This document shows, one piece after another, positions 44,280 to 55,914 of a DNA stretch of 64,000 nucleotides. Below the pieces are notes generated by a model. It was not told where the DNA came from. It made no database searches and worked only from the letters and a program-made list of their open reading frames with translations. The position numbers were made by a program, and so were the translations under genes. Each line of letters starts with the position of its first letter. The first letter of the stretch is position 1. The DNA is from an uncultured Alistipes sp. (GTDB lineage Bacteria; Bacteroidota; Bacteroidia; Bacteroidales; Rikenellaceae). The stretch lies in contig CAPXWY010000004.1 of NCBI GenBank assembly GCA_948736885.1, positions 5,288 through 69,287 on the forward strand. Reading direction: 5' to 3'.

Positions 44280-47135
44280 TCAGAGCTTCAGCAGCGTGCA
44301 GCGCTCCAGGTTGTAGCCCTCGGCCGAGATCACGACATCCTTGCGAGCGGCATATTCCGCCTCCACCACACGTTTCTCGTTCGGCAGCAGATGGATGTAG
44401 CCCTCGGAGATGTAGGCGGGCAAAACCGCCTCGCCGGTCGCCGCCGACCGCACGTTGAACTTCACGGCTAGCGCTGTCGAGCGCGACGGGTTCGAAACCT
44501 CGAAACGCACCGTCCGGCGGCCGTTCTCCTCCCGCTGCGCGAGCTTGCGGGCCCGCAGCGCGGCGGCCGGCACCTCGTTCAGCGCCATGAAGTCGTCGCC
44601 CGTACGGCGTATGTAGTCGTTCGTAGAGACGCACCGGCCCCCGGCGAACAGTTCGACACGCACCAGAAAACAGGCTTCTCCGGCAGGCATTTCGGCTTGG
44701 CCTACACGCGTCGCGGAATTGGCCGCAACCACGCCGGCCGGCATCGTCTGCACGGAAAGGCGCTTGCCGGCGAGCGTATGGCTCGTCACGCGCACGCGGG
44801 CCTTCGACAAGGTCTCGCGCGTGGTATTGACCGCCAGCACCTCGTTGTCGTGGGGGTTCATCTGCACGTGCACCGGCTCACAGGCCTTGCGGCAGCCGTA
44901 GAACGACCCGTGCGTCTCGAAATCCCACGAATAGGTCTGCCATTCGAGGCTCGGCCAGGCGGGATGGCTCATCCAGAGCAGCACGCCCGAAGTCGAATTC
45001 CACATCCGGCTGTTCCACCCCTCGAGCATTGCCCGGTGGCTGTCGTAGTTGATGAGCTGCACCTTGCGGCAGAAGTCGTCGAGCGACGCAGCCCGGCCAT
45101 AGAGGCGGTCGACCGCCTCCACATATTCGGGCAGGCCGAAATGCAAGTCATGATAATGCCATGTGTCGCTGATGGGCCACTGCTCGGTCTCGGGCATGAA
45201 CTTGCGCATGCTCTCGGCCGTCGGCACCGAAGGGGTCCCGAGCTCGGTCGAGAAACCGTGCGCCAGGTCGCGGAAATACGCCGATTCGTCGGCCAGGTAG
45301 TGCCACGGACCGCTGGTCCGCAGGTTCATGTAGCGCGAATTGGGGCTGTAGAAACGCGTGCCGTCCTCCGAAGCGATCAGATCGGCCAGCCGCACTTCGA
45401 GCGTCGGCGTGGCGTAGCCCTCGTTGCGGGGGCACCAGATCGCCAGCGAGGGATGGTTGCGGAAACGCAGCACCGTTTCGCGGGCGTTGGCCATGAAGAG
45501 GTCTTCGTCGTTGGGATTCTGGTTGTAGCCCTCGGTCGAGTACCAGAAGTCGTTCCACACCAGCATGCCGTATTCGTCGCAGAGCGTGTAGAAGAGTTCT
45601 TCGGTCGACTCGCCCGTCCAGTTGCGCACCATGTTGAAACCCTCCTCGGCATGGAGGCGGAAAGCAGGTTCGAGACGTTCGCGCGAAACGCGCTTCATGC
45701 CGTCGTCCATGCCCCAGTTGCCGCCGCGGCAGAAGATGCGCACGCCGTTGCAGCGCACCACCAGGAAAGGCGAGGCGCCGTCCTTCTCCAGACGGCGGAA
45801 CACCGACGGGTCGACCTCGGGTCTGAGCGCCGGGACCACCACACCCGCGCCGACGTCGCGACGATGGAACGAATCGAAGGGCGAGCGTCCGTCGACAAGA
45901 TCGTCGGTCGGATCGAAATCGATGCGCAGCTCCTCGCCCGAGGGAGCGTCGACCGTCAGTTCGTACGACAGCTCGCGGATGCCGAAGCGCACCTGCTCCG
46001 TATCGGAGCGGACCGCCCCTTCGTCGACGCCGAGCGTCATCGTATAGAGTTCCTGTTCCCCGTAGCCGTTGGGCCACCACAGACGCGGCGAAGCGACCCG
46101 CAAAACGGGATAGTCGGCCGGTGCGAAGCACTCGCGGCGGCTCTCGCCCGGAGCCAGGTCGACACGCTTCTCGAAGGCGATGCCGCCGTCGATCGCACCG
46201 TGCAGCACCACGCTCCGCGGCGCGTCGGCGTGGTTCTTCAGCGTGGCGCTCACCGTCAGCTCGGCCGACGAGGTGTCGGGCAGCGGCAGGTCGGTCACCA
46301 CATGGGGGTCGGAGAGGGTCACGTCGCCCGTATATTCGAGCACGACGCGCTGCCAGATGCCGATGTTGCGGTCGCGGATGCCGGGCACCCAGTCCCAGCC
46401 CTCGGAACTGATGAAGGTCGGACCGTCCAGACAGAGCTGTCCGCCATTGGGACCGCGGCCCGCCTTTTTCGACTGCTCGTGCGGAATGCCCGGGTTGTGC
46501 GGCGGACAGATCTTCACGGCCAGCACGTTCTCGGCTTCGAAGCATTCGGTCGCATCGAACCGGCCGCGCGCAAAGGCGCCGTCGATCGTGCCGAGCTTGC
46601 GGCCGTTGAGCCAGACATCGGCGCGGTAGTTGATTCCCTCGAAACAGAGCCACACGCGGCGGCCGTCGCTGGCGGCCGGGCGGTCGAACCGGATGCGGTA
46701 CCACCACTCCGTGCGGCACAGGCTCTCGGGGATGGCCAAATTGTTCAATCCATAGTAGGGATCGGGATAGACGCCCGCTTCGACGAGCGAGGTGAGCACC
46801 GTACCGGGCACAACGGCGTTGTACCACGCCGAGGTGTCGAAAGAGGAGCCGAAGATCGATTCTCCGGCCGTCACAAGGTTGTCGGCCTCGGTGAGCTCCC
46901 ACCCTTGGGCGAGTTCCCACGAGGAGCCGTCGCGCGGCGCAAGGCGGCTCTCGGCCGCACGCTTCGCCTTGCGGACGGGCTGTTGGGGCGGCGTCTGCGC
47001 CTTGGGCAGTTCGTCGGCAGGCTGCGGGGCGACCAGTCCGAAGTTGGACGAAAGCGCGGGTTGTTTCTGGGCGAAGGCCGCTTCCTCCGCCGCTGCGAAT
47101 GCGGAAAGGGCCATGATGAATGTGCTTATGCGCAT
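44280..47135 (-). CDS. GH2 family glycosidase (beta-mannosidase-like)
   Basis: 951 residues with an N-terminal signal (about 1-22) and a Pro/Gln/Ala-rich linker (about 25-60). The GH2 sugar-binding domain, Ig-like domain and TIM barrel follow. Acid/base Glu is in IWCPRNEGYATP and the nucleophile Glu in FSTELGTPSVP. The GWDWVPGIRDRNIGIW and YPDPYYGLNN segments resemble beta-mannosidases and exo-beta-glucosaminidases; the mannan context favours beta-mannosidase. It is probably periplasmic. It is the last gene of the nine-gene operon and starts 12 bases after the GH5-like gene. Confidence 0.85.
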   Translation of the reverse strand: MRISTFIMALSAFAAAEEAAFAQKQPALSSNFGLVAPQPADELPKAQTPPQQPVRKAKRAAESRLAPRDGSSWELAQGWELTEADNLVTAGESIFGSSFDTSAWYNAVVPGTVLTSLVEAGVYPDPYYGLNNLAIPESLCRTEWWYRIRFDRPAASDGRRVWLCFEGINYRADVWLNGRKLGTIDGAFARGRFDATECFEAENVLAVKICPPHNPGIPHEQSKKAGRGPNGGQLCLDGPTFISSEGWDWVPGIRDRNIGIWQRVVLEYTGDVTLSDPHVVTDLPLPDTSSAELTVSATLKNHADAPRSVVLHGAIDGGIAFEKRVDLAPGESRRECFAPADYPVLRVASPRLWWPNGYGEQELYTMTLGVDEGAVRSDTEQVRFGIRELSYELTVDAPSGEELRIDFDPTDDLVDGRSPFDSFHRRDVGAGVVVPALRPEVDPSVFRRLEKDGASPFLVVRCNGVRIFCRGGNWGMDDGMKRVSRERLEPAFRLHAEEGFNMVRNWTGESTEELFYTLCDEYGMLVWNDFWYSTEGYNQNPNDEDLFMANARETVLRFRNHPSLAIWCPRNEGYATPTLEVRLADLIASEDGTRFYSPNSRYMNLRTSGPWHYLADESAYFRDLAHGFSTELGTPSVPTAESMRKFMPETEQWPISDTWHYHDLHFGLPEYVEAVDRLYGRAASLDDFCRKVQLINYDSHRAMLEGWNSRMWNSTSGVLLWMSHPAWPSLEWQTYSWDFETHGSFYGCRKACEPVHVQMNPHDNEVLAVNTTRETLSKARVRVTSHTLAGKRLSVQTMPAGVVAANSATRVGQAEMPAGEACFLVRVELFAGGRCVSTNDYIRRTGDDFMALNEVPAAALRARKLAQREENGRRTVRFEVSNPSRSTALAVKFNVRSAATGEAVLPAYISEGYIHLLPNEKRVVEAEYAARKDVVISAEGYNLERCTLLKL

Positions 47136-47147
47136 AGTTTTACTTGC

Positions 47148-48806
47148 TTATCGGATCGGAGTGAAGATGTAGATACGCTCCCCGTAAGGCGCGAGTTCCA
47201 CGCCGTCGAGCACGAACCGGCCCTCGGTCCCGATGGCCCCGTGCCCGGCGAAAGCGAGCGATGCCGGATCGAACGACTGCACGGCGTACCGGCCCCGGGC
47301 GGCCAGATTGACGGTGAGCGGCGTGCGGCCGAGCGCTTCGGACGAATTGTTGTAAAGATATACGTAGATCGTTTCGCCGCACCGGACGGCCATCGCCTCG
47401 GCGGGCGGGCAGATCACCGAAAGCTGCTCGAAAGCACCCTTGCCGTCGGCAAGCATGCGGTCGGAGATCAGGCGCACGCCGCGGAAATAGGGCATCAGGC
47501 CGCGGTTCTCGAAATACTCCCACCACCAGCTCATCGGCGTCAGGGGCGTGGGCGAGAAGATGCCGTACCAGAGGCCGCGGCGGAAGTCGCGGTCCATCTC
47601 CTCGCCGAACTCGTCGAAATTCTTCGACCAGTCCCACTCGTAGCCGAATTCGCCGATCACGTAGGGTTTTCCGAAGCGGTTTTCGTAGCGGAGTATCTCC
47701 GCCGGAATGCCGCCCGTGTTGCAATAGATGTGTTTCTGGTTGATGTCGAGGTCGGGTACCGAGTTGAGACCCTCGAGGTCGCGGTGCGAGATCGACGTCG
47801 TGACGGGGTGTCCGTAGGGATCGATGCTCTTCAGATACTTGCTCATGCGGGCATGCCACGCCACGATCTCCTCGGCCGGAATGGGACCTCCGGCGTTGCG
47901 GTGCTGGATGTTGTCGATCTCGTTGAAGAACTCCCACATGCCGATGGCCGGGCTGCAGCCCCAGCGAGCGACGATGTAGCGCAGGCGGTTCATGAAGCGG
48001 CGCGCCGGCTCCTCGTCGGTGAAGAAGGCGCGGTCGGCCCGCACGGCGCCCTGCCCCATGCAGAGCATCGCGTGCACGCCCAGCTCCTCGCACAGCCCGA
48101 CGAAATGGTCGAGCCGCGCCACGGCGCTCGGGTTGTAGTAGGCGTCCGAGGGGGTGTAGCGGTGGTTGTTGAAGTGATCCTGCTGGTCGATGGGGAAATT
48201 GAAGCCGCACATCCACACGCGGATGAAGTTGCCGCCGTTGCGGGCGAACAGCGGCAGCATGTAGTCGTAGTTGTACTTGTCGTGCTGCTCGTGCAGTTCC
48301 TTGAAGTAGCGCGAGTCGTCGTTGGCGCGCGACTCCCAGCAGATGTTCTCCGCCACGCCGCGGAAAGGCGTGCCGTCGTCGTAGACCAGCGTCCAATAGT
48401 CGCGTGTGTGGAGTATGCCGTGTCCGGCGGCCTCCTGCCGCACGGCGAGCCGCACGGGCTTCGAGAGCGAAGTTTGCCGGCCGCGTTCCGTCAGCCGGAA
48501 CCGGAGGGCATATTCGCCCGCCTGCTGAGGCATGAAGCGCGCCTCCCAGCGCGAGAGTTGGCCGGACGCGCCCTCGACCCAGTAGCACGGGAGCAGGCGC
48601 TCCTCGCCCCCGGGGGTGCGGATGAGCATGTCGAGGGCGACCTCCTCCTGCAGGAAGGCATTCGAGTAGGTCGCCTTGAGACGCACGGTGAAGTCGATGC
48701 GTTCGTAACGCTTCGCCGTTGCGGCCGACGGTTCGACCGAACGGATCTGCGCCCGCATGCCCGCCACCGAGCAGAGTGCAAGCAAGGACAGGATCGCTTT
48801 TTTCAT
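47148..48806 (-). CDS. GH5-like glycosidase with DUF5060 N-terminal domain
   Basis: 552 residues from the ATG at 48806 (MKKAILSLLALCSVAGMRAQ, a signal peptide). ATGs at 48824 and 48863 are alternatives, but the latter would place a hairpin inside the gene. Residues about 25-110 match DUF5060, a beta-sandwich common in front of glycosidase barrels. The barrel has MWEFFNEIDN (acid/base Glu) and YVIGEFGYEWDW (nucleophile Glu), and a small C-terminal beta domain. Clan GH-A; a mannoside-trimming role is inferred from context. Confidence 0.82.
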   Translation of the reverse strand: MKKAILSLLALCSVAGMRAQIRSVEPSAATAKRYERIDFTVRLKATYSNAFLQEEVALDMLIRTPGGEERLLPCYWVEGASGQLSRWEARFMPQQAGEYALRFRLTERGRQTSLSKPVRLAVRQEAAGHGILHTRDYWTLVYDDGTPFRGVAENICWESRANDDSRYFKELHEQHDKYNYDYMLPLFARNGGNFIRVWMCGFNFPIDQQDHFNNHRYTPSDAYYNPSAVARLDHFVGLCEELGVHAMLCMGQGAVRADRAFFTDEEPARRFMNRLRYIVARWGCSPAIGMWEFFNEIDNIQHRNAGGPIPAEEIVAWHARMSKYLKSIDPYGHPVTTSISHRDLEGLNSVPDLDINQKHIYCNTGGIPAEILRYENRFGKPYVIGEFGYEWDWSKNFDEFGEEMDRDFRRGLWYGIFSPTPLTPMSWWWEYFENRGLMPYFRGVRLISDRMLADGKGAFEQLSVICPPAEAMAVRCGETIYVYLYNNSSEALGRTPLTVNLAARGRYAVQSFDPASLAFAGHGAIGTEGRFVLDGVELAPYGERIYIFTPIR

Positions 48807-48829
48807 GGTTCGTTTGGTTTTCATGAACG

Positions 48830-48855
48830 ATATGCCTCCCTTACAAGAGGCATAT
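48830..48855 (-). promoter_or_regulatory. Intercistronic hairpin before the GH5-like gene
   Basis: ATATGCCTC (48830-48838) and GAGGCATAT (48847-48855) form a perfect 9-bp stem between the DUF1735 gene stop (48883) and the chosen start (48806). No T-run follows. Such elements between sus-type and enzyme genes could stabilise or process the mRNA. Confidence 0.5.
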
Positions 48856-48882
48856 CGGTTCATCGGGGTTCGTAAAAGATGA

Positions 48883-49434
48883 TTACAGCAGGGCTTTCAG
48901 CGCATCGACGTCGACCACCACGGCGGTCACCGTTCCCCGCTCGGCCAGTTCGTAGGCCGAAGGCTCGGAGATGCCGACCGCCAGGACCCACTTCTTGCCG
49001 GCATATTCGGACCGGGTCAGCGACGACACGGGGATGGCCAGGTAGAACGATTCGCCGCTCCGGCCTTTCGGCACGGTCACCGATTCGGGCAGCGAATAGA
49101 CCTCGGGCATCGCCTCGCCGCCGAAAGCGGCCGCGGCTTCGGCCGTCGCCGGAAGCGAGACGCCGACTTTCACCGTAAAACCGCCGGCCTTGTCGAAACT
49201 TCCCGAGCGCATGACGCCCAGGATGATGCGCACCTCGCCCTCCTCGACCCGGAAGTTGTAGGTGTTCACGCTGCTGCTCGCAGGCACAGCGTAGGAGTTG
49301 TCGAGTCCGCCGGTCGAAAGCGCCTGCGGCATATAGATCCTGGAGAATCCGTAGTCGGCGTCGCCGTCCCCCTCGCAGGCCGTGAAAGCCAATGCACAGA
49401 ACGCCGCCAGCAACAAAAACAGTCTGTTTTTCAT
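48883..49434 (-). CDS. DUF1735 domain lipoprotein
   Basis: 183 residues with a lipoprotein signal (AFTAC, Cys20). The beta-rich middle (YNFRVEEGEVRIILGVMRSG, FYLAIPVSSLTRSEYAGKKW) matches DUF1735, found in accessory surface lipoproteins of polysaccharide loci. It is shorter than most, holding one such domain, so a minimal SusE-position protein that may bind glycan. It follows the second SusD by 24 bases. Confidence 0.8.
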   Translation of the reverse strand: MKNRLFLLLAAFCALAFTACEGDGDADYGFSRIYMPQALSTGGLDNSYAVPASSSVNTYNFRVEEGEVRIILGVMRSGSFDKAGGFTVKVGVSLPATAEAAAAFGGEAMPEVYSLPESVTVPKGRSGESFYLAIPVSSLTRSEYAGKKWVLAVGISEPSAYELAERGTVTAVVVDVDALKALL

Positions 49435-49458
49435 GATTTTCTCGAATATGGAATTGAA

Positions 49459-51132
<1,674 letters not shown>

Positions 51133-51151
51133 GGTAACGTCGATGATTAGG

Positions 51152-54019
51152 TTAGAAAGTGAGGTTTACGCCGATGTTGTAGCTTTTCAACACCGGATAG
51201 CGGTACGAAAGCAGCTCCGGGTCGATGCGGTAGTCGGACATCAGGCCGCTCGCCGTGAAAGGATTGGTCACGTTGAGATAGATGCGGAAGTCGCTGATGC
51301 CCGCGGCCCGGAACTTCGCGTGGTGCCTGAAGCTGTAACCCAACTCGATGTTGCGCACGCGCAGGAAGTTGCGGCTTCTGACCCAGAACGAGCTCAACTG
51401 GTAGTTGTTGTCGTTGCTCTGCGTCGTCAGACGCGGATAGGTGGCCGTCTCGCGCGTGTCGATGCCCTGTTCGGGATAGTAGGCCCAGGCACCCTCGGCG
51501 ATCGGGAAGGCGTTGCCGTTGTCGACGAACGCGCGGGTCTGTACGGCGTTGTCCATCAGACTGAACGAAGCGCCGGCAATGCCGTGCAGCAGGAAGCTCA
51601 GGTCGAAACCGCGGTAGTTGAACTGCGCACCCAGCGTATAGGTCCATTCGGGATGGAGCGACTTGCCGATCTTCGTCACGTCGTTCTGGTCGATGAAGCC
51701 GCTGTTGTCCAGGTCGCGGTACTTCAGGTCGCCCGGCCGGACGGCTCCGAACATGGGCTGCGGCAGATCGGCGCGCAGCGTGCCGTCGGCCTCGAAGTCG
51801 TCGATGTCATAGAAACCGTCGGCCACCAGACCGATCAGCGTACCGTAGGGACGGCCCGTCTGAGCGTTGTAGCCGTACATCGGCGCCACCTCGGCCATGT
51901 AGTCGATCTTGTTGCGGTTGAACGACACCGAACCGTTGATCGCATAGCCCCAGTCGCCGCGCTGGTCGGACCACAGGGCACTCACCTCGAAGCCCTTGTT
52001 GGTCATCTTGCCGACGTTGTTGAAGTAGTAGTTCTTGCCGTAGTAGCCCATCATCGAGTTGTCGAGCGTCAGGATGTCCGTGCGCTTGTCGAGGAAGGCA
52101 TCGGCCGTAATATGGAGCTTGCCGAACAGCGAGGCGTCGATACCGATGTTGTACTTGTTGCTCTTTTCGGCATGCACGTCGGGATTGGGCATGAACATCT
52201 GCACGAGCGACCCCTGCCACTGTCCTTCGGGGTTGCCCATATAGAACGCTCCGACGTAGGAATCGGTATAGTAGTCCTTGAACAGATAGCGGCCGTTCGA
52301 CGAATAGCCCGACAGGGCGCCCGTCGCGCCCGAATCGGCAAAACCGCTCCGGCCGTACGACAGACGCAGCTTGAGCAGATCGACGCTCTTCGAATCTTTC
52401 AGGAACGCCTCGTTCGAAACCACCCAGGCGGCCGACACCGAAGGATAGAAGGCCCACTGGTTGCCCGGCGCGAAGGCGTCGTTGCCGAAGTAGGAGAAGC
52501 CGAATTCGGCGATGTAGCGGTCGGCATAGCTGTAGTTGACGCGGCCGTTGAGATTCAGATAGTGGTACTTGTAGGAGAAGTAGCCGTCGCCGTTGTAGGC
52601 CGAGATGTGGAAATTGGCGGCAGCGCTCAGCGCATGGCGGCCGAAGGTGTTGTCATAGCCCAGCACGATCTTGCCCTGCTTCCAGTCTTCCATGCCGTCC
52701 GAACCGTAGCCGCTGGCTTGCAGCGAGGTGTCCTCGTCGGTGGTCGTGCGCTCGCCGTTCTGGTAGCGGGCATAGTTGCGCGTCTTGCTGTAGCCGCTGT
52801 TGGTGAGGGTGTTGAACGAAAAGGCCTCGCGCAGGTAGAGACCCGGCGTGATGAAATCCAGCCGCTCCACCAGCTCGAAGTTGCCCTGCAGCACGCGCGA
52901 CTGGTTCTGACGCCATCCCAGGGCGTTGACCGACGCCACGGGGTTGCTGTTGTAGACCGACGTGCCCGACCAGCGGGTGCGCTCGGCGTTGTCCCACACC
53001 TCGTAGATGTTCGACGGATAGCGCGACAGGTTGTAGAACAGGTCGTCGGTTCCGATGTTCGGGCGCCGGCCGCGCTCGATGCGGCCGCCCAGGTCGACGC
53101 GTGCCTCGATGAAGCGGAAGACCTTGAAGTCGAGGTTGGCGCGCAGGCTGTAGCGCTCGTACATGCGGTTCGACCGCGCGTCGCTGCGCTTCACGTCGTA
53201 GAGACCCTGCTGGTTGAGATAGTTGAGCATCACATTGTAGCGGGCCGCTTCGGTTCCGCCGCGCACGGCGACGTCGCCGTCGATCGTGTAGCCCGCCTTG
53301 CGCAGCGTCTCGTCCTGCCAGTCGACGTTGGTGCCCGTGCCGTTGCGGTAGGCCTCCAACTGCCCGCTGCTGTAGTAGGGATTCCAGAAGCCGGCGTCGT
53401 TGCTCACGGCCTGGTTGTAGAGCGTGGCATAGCCGTAGGAGTCGAGCGGCTTGGCCATCGTAGTGGCCTGCTGCACGCCGTAGCGCACCGAAGCGCTCAC
53501 CTTGACCGGACCCACCTGGCCGCGCTTGGTTTCGATCCAGATCACGCCGTTGGCGCCGCGCTCGCCGAAGATGGCCAGCGCCGCACCGTCCTTGAGCACC
53601 GAGACGCGCTCGATCTCGGCCGGCGAGAGGTAGGCGATGTAGCTGGCATTGACCTCGAAGCCGTCGACGAAGATCTTGGCGCTGTTATAGTTGGCGTTGC
53701 CGTAGGAGCCGATGCCGCGGATGAGCCAGCTGGCCATGTCGTTGCTCGGCTCGCCCGACCCCTGGAAAAGCGTCATGCCGGCGAACTGTCCGGCGAAGCT
53801 GTTCGTGAGGTTGGTCGCCGTCGTTTTGCGGAGCGTCTCGCCGCCGACCGAGGAGATGGCACCCGTCGTGCGTGCGGACGACGTTCCGAAGAGCATTTCG
53901 GGGCCCGCCGGCGCCTGGACATGCGCGCTGTCGGCCGCCGGCTGTCCGCTTCGGGCGGAAGCCGTGCCCAGCGAGACGAATCCCGCAAGAAGCAAGGTAT
54001 GGATGATGTATTTGTTCAT
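51152..54019 (-). CDS. SusC-like TonB-dependent transporter (pair 2), short N-terminus
   Basis: 955 residues. After a signal peptide (about 1-23) the plug domain starts almost at once (ISSVGGETLRKTTATNLTNS, LIRGIGSYGN, SVLKDGAALAIFGERGANGV), then the 22-strand barrel ends in YNIGVNLTF. The carboxypeptidase-regulatory-like domain and a clear TonB box, both present in the first SusC of this operon, are missing. It would import mannan oligosaccharides with the SusD at 49459. Specificity relative to pair 1 is unknown. Confidence 0.92.
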   Translation of the reverse strand: MNKYIIHTLLLAGFVSLGTASARSGQPAADSAHVQAPAGPEMLFGTSSARTTGAISSVGGETLRKTTATNLTNSFAGQFAGMTLFQGSGEPSNDMASWLIRGIGSYGNANYNSAKIFVDGFEVNASYIAYLSPAEIERVSVLKDGAALAIFGERGANGVIWIETKRGQVGPVKVSASVRYGVQQATTMAKPLDSYGYATLYNQAVSNDAGFWNPYYSSGQLEAYRNGTGTNVDWQDETLRKAGYTIDGDVAVRGGTEAARYNVMLNYLNQQGLYDVKRSDARSNRMYERYSLRANLDFKVFRFIEARVDLGGRIERGRRPNIGTDDLFYNLSRYPSNIYEVWDNAERTRWSGTSVYNSNPVASVNALGWRQNQSRVLQGNFELVERLDFITPGLYLREAFSFNTLTNSGYSKTRNYARYQNGERTTTDEDTSLQASGYGSDGMEDWKQGKIVLGYDNTFGRHALSAAANFHISAYNGDGYFSYKYHYLNLNGRVNYSYADRYIAEFGFSYFGNDAFAPGNQWAFYPSVSAAWVVSNEAFLKDSKSVDLLKLRLSYGRSGFADSGATGALSGYSSNGRYLFKDYYTDSYVGAFYMGNPEGQWQGSLVQMFMPNPDVHAEKSNKYNIGIDASLFGKLHITADAFLDKRTDILTLDNSMMGYYGKNYYFNNVGKMTNKGFEVSALWSDQRGDWGYAINGSVSFNRNKIDYMAEVAPMYGYNAQTGRPYGTLIGLVADGFYDIDDFEADGTLRADLPQPMFGAVRPGDLKYRDLDNSGFIDQNDVTKIGKSLHPEWTYTLGAQFNYRGFDLSFLLHGIAGASFSLMDNAVQTRAFVDNGNAFPIAEGAWAYYPEQGIDTRETATYPRLTTQSNDNNYQLSSFWVRSRNFLRVRNIELGYSFRHHAKFRAAGISDFRIYLNVTNPFTASGLMSDYRIDPELLSYRYPVLKSYNIGVNLTF

Positions 54020-54054
54020 GGTCGAATCTGTTTTTAAGTAAAAGGCTGCGAAGA

Positions 54055-55896
54055 CTAATAACCGGGGTTCTGCACCAGCGTCCCTTTGTTGATCTCCGAC
54101 TGCGGAATCGGCTCAAGGTACATCTTGGGATTCCAGGTCGATTCGTAGGCCACGGCGTCCCAGTAGGACTCGACAGCCTCCCGGAGGTTGAACGAACCCG
54201 AATGGCCCGACTTGATCTTGAACTGCAATTCGCGCATCTTGCCGCCGATGATGCCGTTGGCGATGTTCTCGTCCTTCCAGTGCTTCACATCGTAGTAGCG
54301 GTGGTTCTCGCGGTAGAGTTCGATGGCACGTTCGCGGCGGATCAGCTTGCGCAGCGCATCCTGGCCGGTCTCGGCGATGGCCGGCAGGCCGGCACGGTTG
54401 TGCACCTTGTTGAGGTTCTCCAGCGCCTTGGCCGCATTGCCCTTCTCGTTGTAGGCTTCGGCCAGGTTGAGATAGATTTCGGCCATGCGGAAAAGCGGCT
54501 GTTCGTACCACACGCGCGAACCGGCCTTGTAGTAGAACTTCGTGGGGGCCGCGCAGCCCCTGCCCTCGCCCTGGGCGCCGGGGAAGTTGTTGTCCTTGCT
54601 GGCATTGGCCGTCTGACGGCCCCAGTTCAGCGCCGTCCAGCGCGAATCGCCCTGGTTGTTGAAAGCGTCGAAGCCGATGAAGATGTTGTCGGCCTTGGCG
54701 CGCGGCTCGATCGCCTCGATGTTGGCCAGCCACTCCTCGACAGGCCGGGGCGCCGGCTCGCCGAGCTTGGGCCAGTTGGCGTAATCCGAACCGTCGGCCT
54801 TGTAGTAGAACTCCAGGAAGTTGGTCATCAGACCGCTCTGGTCGGTGTCATAGCGGTTGTTGCCCCAGTAAGGCGAATAGTTGTTGTAGTAGAAGATGGC
54901 GCTCGCAGGCCACGACCACATGTTGGTGTCGTTGTTCTTGTAGGCCAGCAGCACCTCGCGGTTGGCGGGCGTCGAAGTGGCCGTCGCATAATCGTCGAAA
55001 GCGTTGGGGTTGGGCTGTCCCTCGCCGGCCGCGCCCGTGTTGATGAGCGCATAGTTGTTGGCGGCGGCCCACGCCAGCACCGCCTCGTTGGCCTCGATGG
55101 CCTGCTGCCAGCGGGTCTCGTCGGTCGAGCCGAAACATACCAGCTCGTCGTGCGCGCCGCTCAGATAGGGCGTCGCCGAGTTGAAGAGCGGACGGGCCGC
55201 GAAGAGCAGCGTACGGGCCTTGATGGCCAGCACGGCGCCGCGCGTCATGCGCCCCTGGTCGGCAGCGCTCCAGTCGCCCTCGGGAAGCCCGTCGTAGGCC
55301 TCGTCGCAGAGTTCGAGGATGTAGTCGAGCGTATCCTCCAGCGAGGAGCGGCCCACGTTCACGGCAGGCTCGGCCGCATTGGCGAAGTCCTTGCGCACGA
55401 TCGGCAGACCGCCGTAGCGGTAGAACATGCCCATGTAGCGGTAGGCGATCAGCGCCGTGACCTCGGCCTTGATGTAGTCTTTCTCCTCCTGCGTCATGTC
55501 GGGCACGCGGTCGATGTTGGTTTTCACGAGAAAACAGTCGCGGATATAGGCCCAGTTGTTGCCGAAATGTTCCGAACCGGCATCCGAGCCGTCCGTACCG
55601 TTCACGTCGAGACCCGACTGGGTGATGGTATAGGTGCCGTGCCACGAGTAGCCGCGCGACACCTCGCCGCAGAGCGCGCCCAGCGTACCGTGCCCGACGC
55701 CCCAGCCGCCCGGAAGACCGTGGAGCAGCGACTGGCGGTAGCAGGTCATCAGCGCGCTTTTGGCGTTCTTGGCCGAACCGTAGACCTCCTTGAGGTCCAC
55801 CGTGCCGGTCGTATCGGGCATCTGGAGGAACATGTCCTGGCAGGAGAACAGCCCCAGCGAGCCCAGCAGCATCATGGAAACAAGTATTTTTTTCAT
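54055..55896 (-). CDS. SusD/RagB-family outer-membrane lipoprotein (pair 1)
   Basis: 613 residues with a lipoprotein signal (LFSC, Cys19). Family segments include EVTALIAYRYMGMFYRYGGLP and AIELYRENHRYYDVKHWKDE, ending in LVQNPGY. It pairs with the adjacent SusC (18 bases upstream) to bind and import oligosaccharides at the cell surface. Confidence 0.94.
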   Translation of the reverse strand: MKKILVSMMLLGSLGLFSCQDMFLQMPDTTGTVDLKEVYGSAKNAKSALMTCYRQSLLHGLPGGWGVGHGTLGALCGEVSRGYSWHGTYTITQSGLDVNGTDGSDAGSEHFGNNWAYIRDCFLVKTNIDRVPDMTQEEKDYIKAEVTALIAYRYMGMFYRYGGLPIVRKDFANAAEPAVNVGRSSLEDTLDYILELCDEAYDGLPEGDWSAADQGRMTRGAVLAIKARTLLFAARPLFNSATPYLSGAHDELVCFGSTDETRWQQAIEANEAVLAWAAANNYALINTGAAGEGQPNPNAFDDYATATSTPANREVLLAYKNNDTNMWSWPASAIFYYNNYSPYWGNNRYDTDQSGLMTNFLEFYYKADGSDYANWPKLGEPAPRPVEEWLANIEAIEPRAKADNIFIGFDAFNNQGDSRWTALNWGRQTANASKDNNFPGAQGEGRGCAAPTKFYYKAGSRVWYEQPLFRMAEIYLNLAEAYNEKGNAAKALENLNKVHNRAGLPAIAETGQDALRKLIRRERAIELYRENHRYYDVKHWKDENIANGIIGGKMRELQFKIKSGHSGSFNLREAVESYWDAVAYESTWNPKMYLEPIPQSEINKGTLVQNPGY

Positions 55897-55914
55897 AATC
55901 AGCTTCGGAAGGTT

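Noticed and set aside
44697..48875. Very long open frame (about 1390 codons) on the plus strand opposite the GH2 and GH5-like genes
   Set aside because: It is antisense to two clear enzymes, rich in Arg, His, Val and Gly, with no domain; such frames arise from GC-rich third positions.
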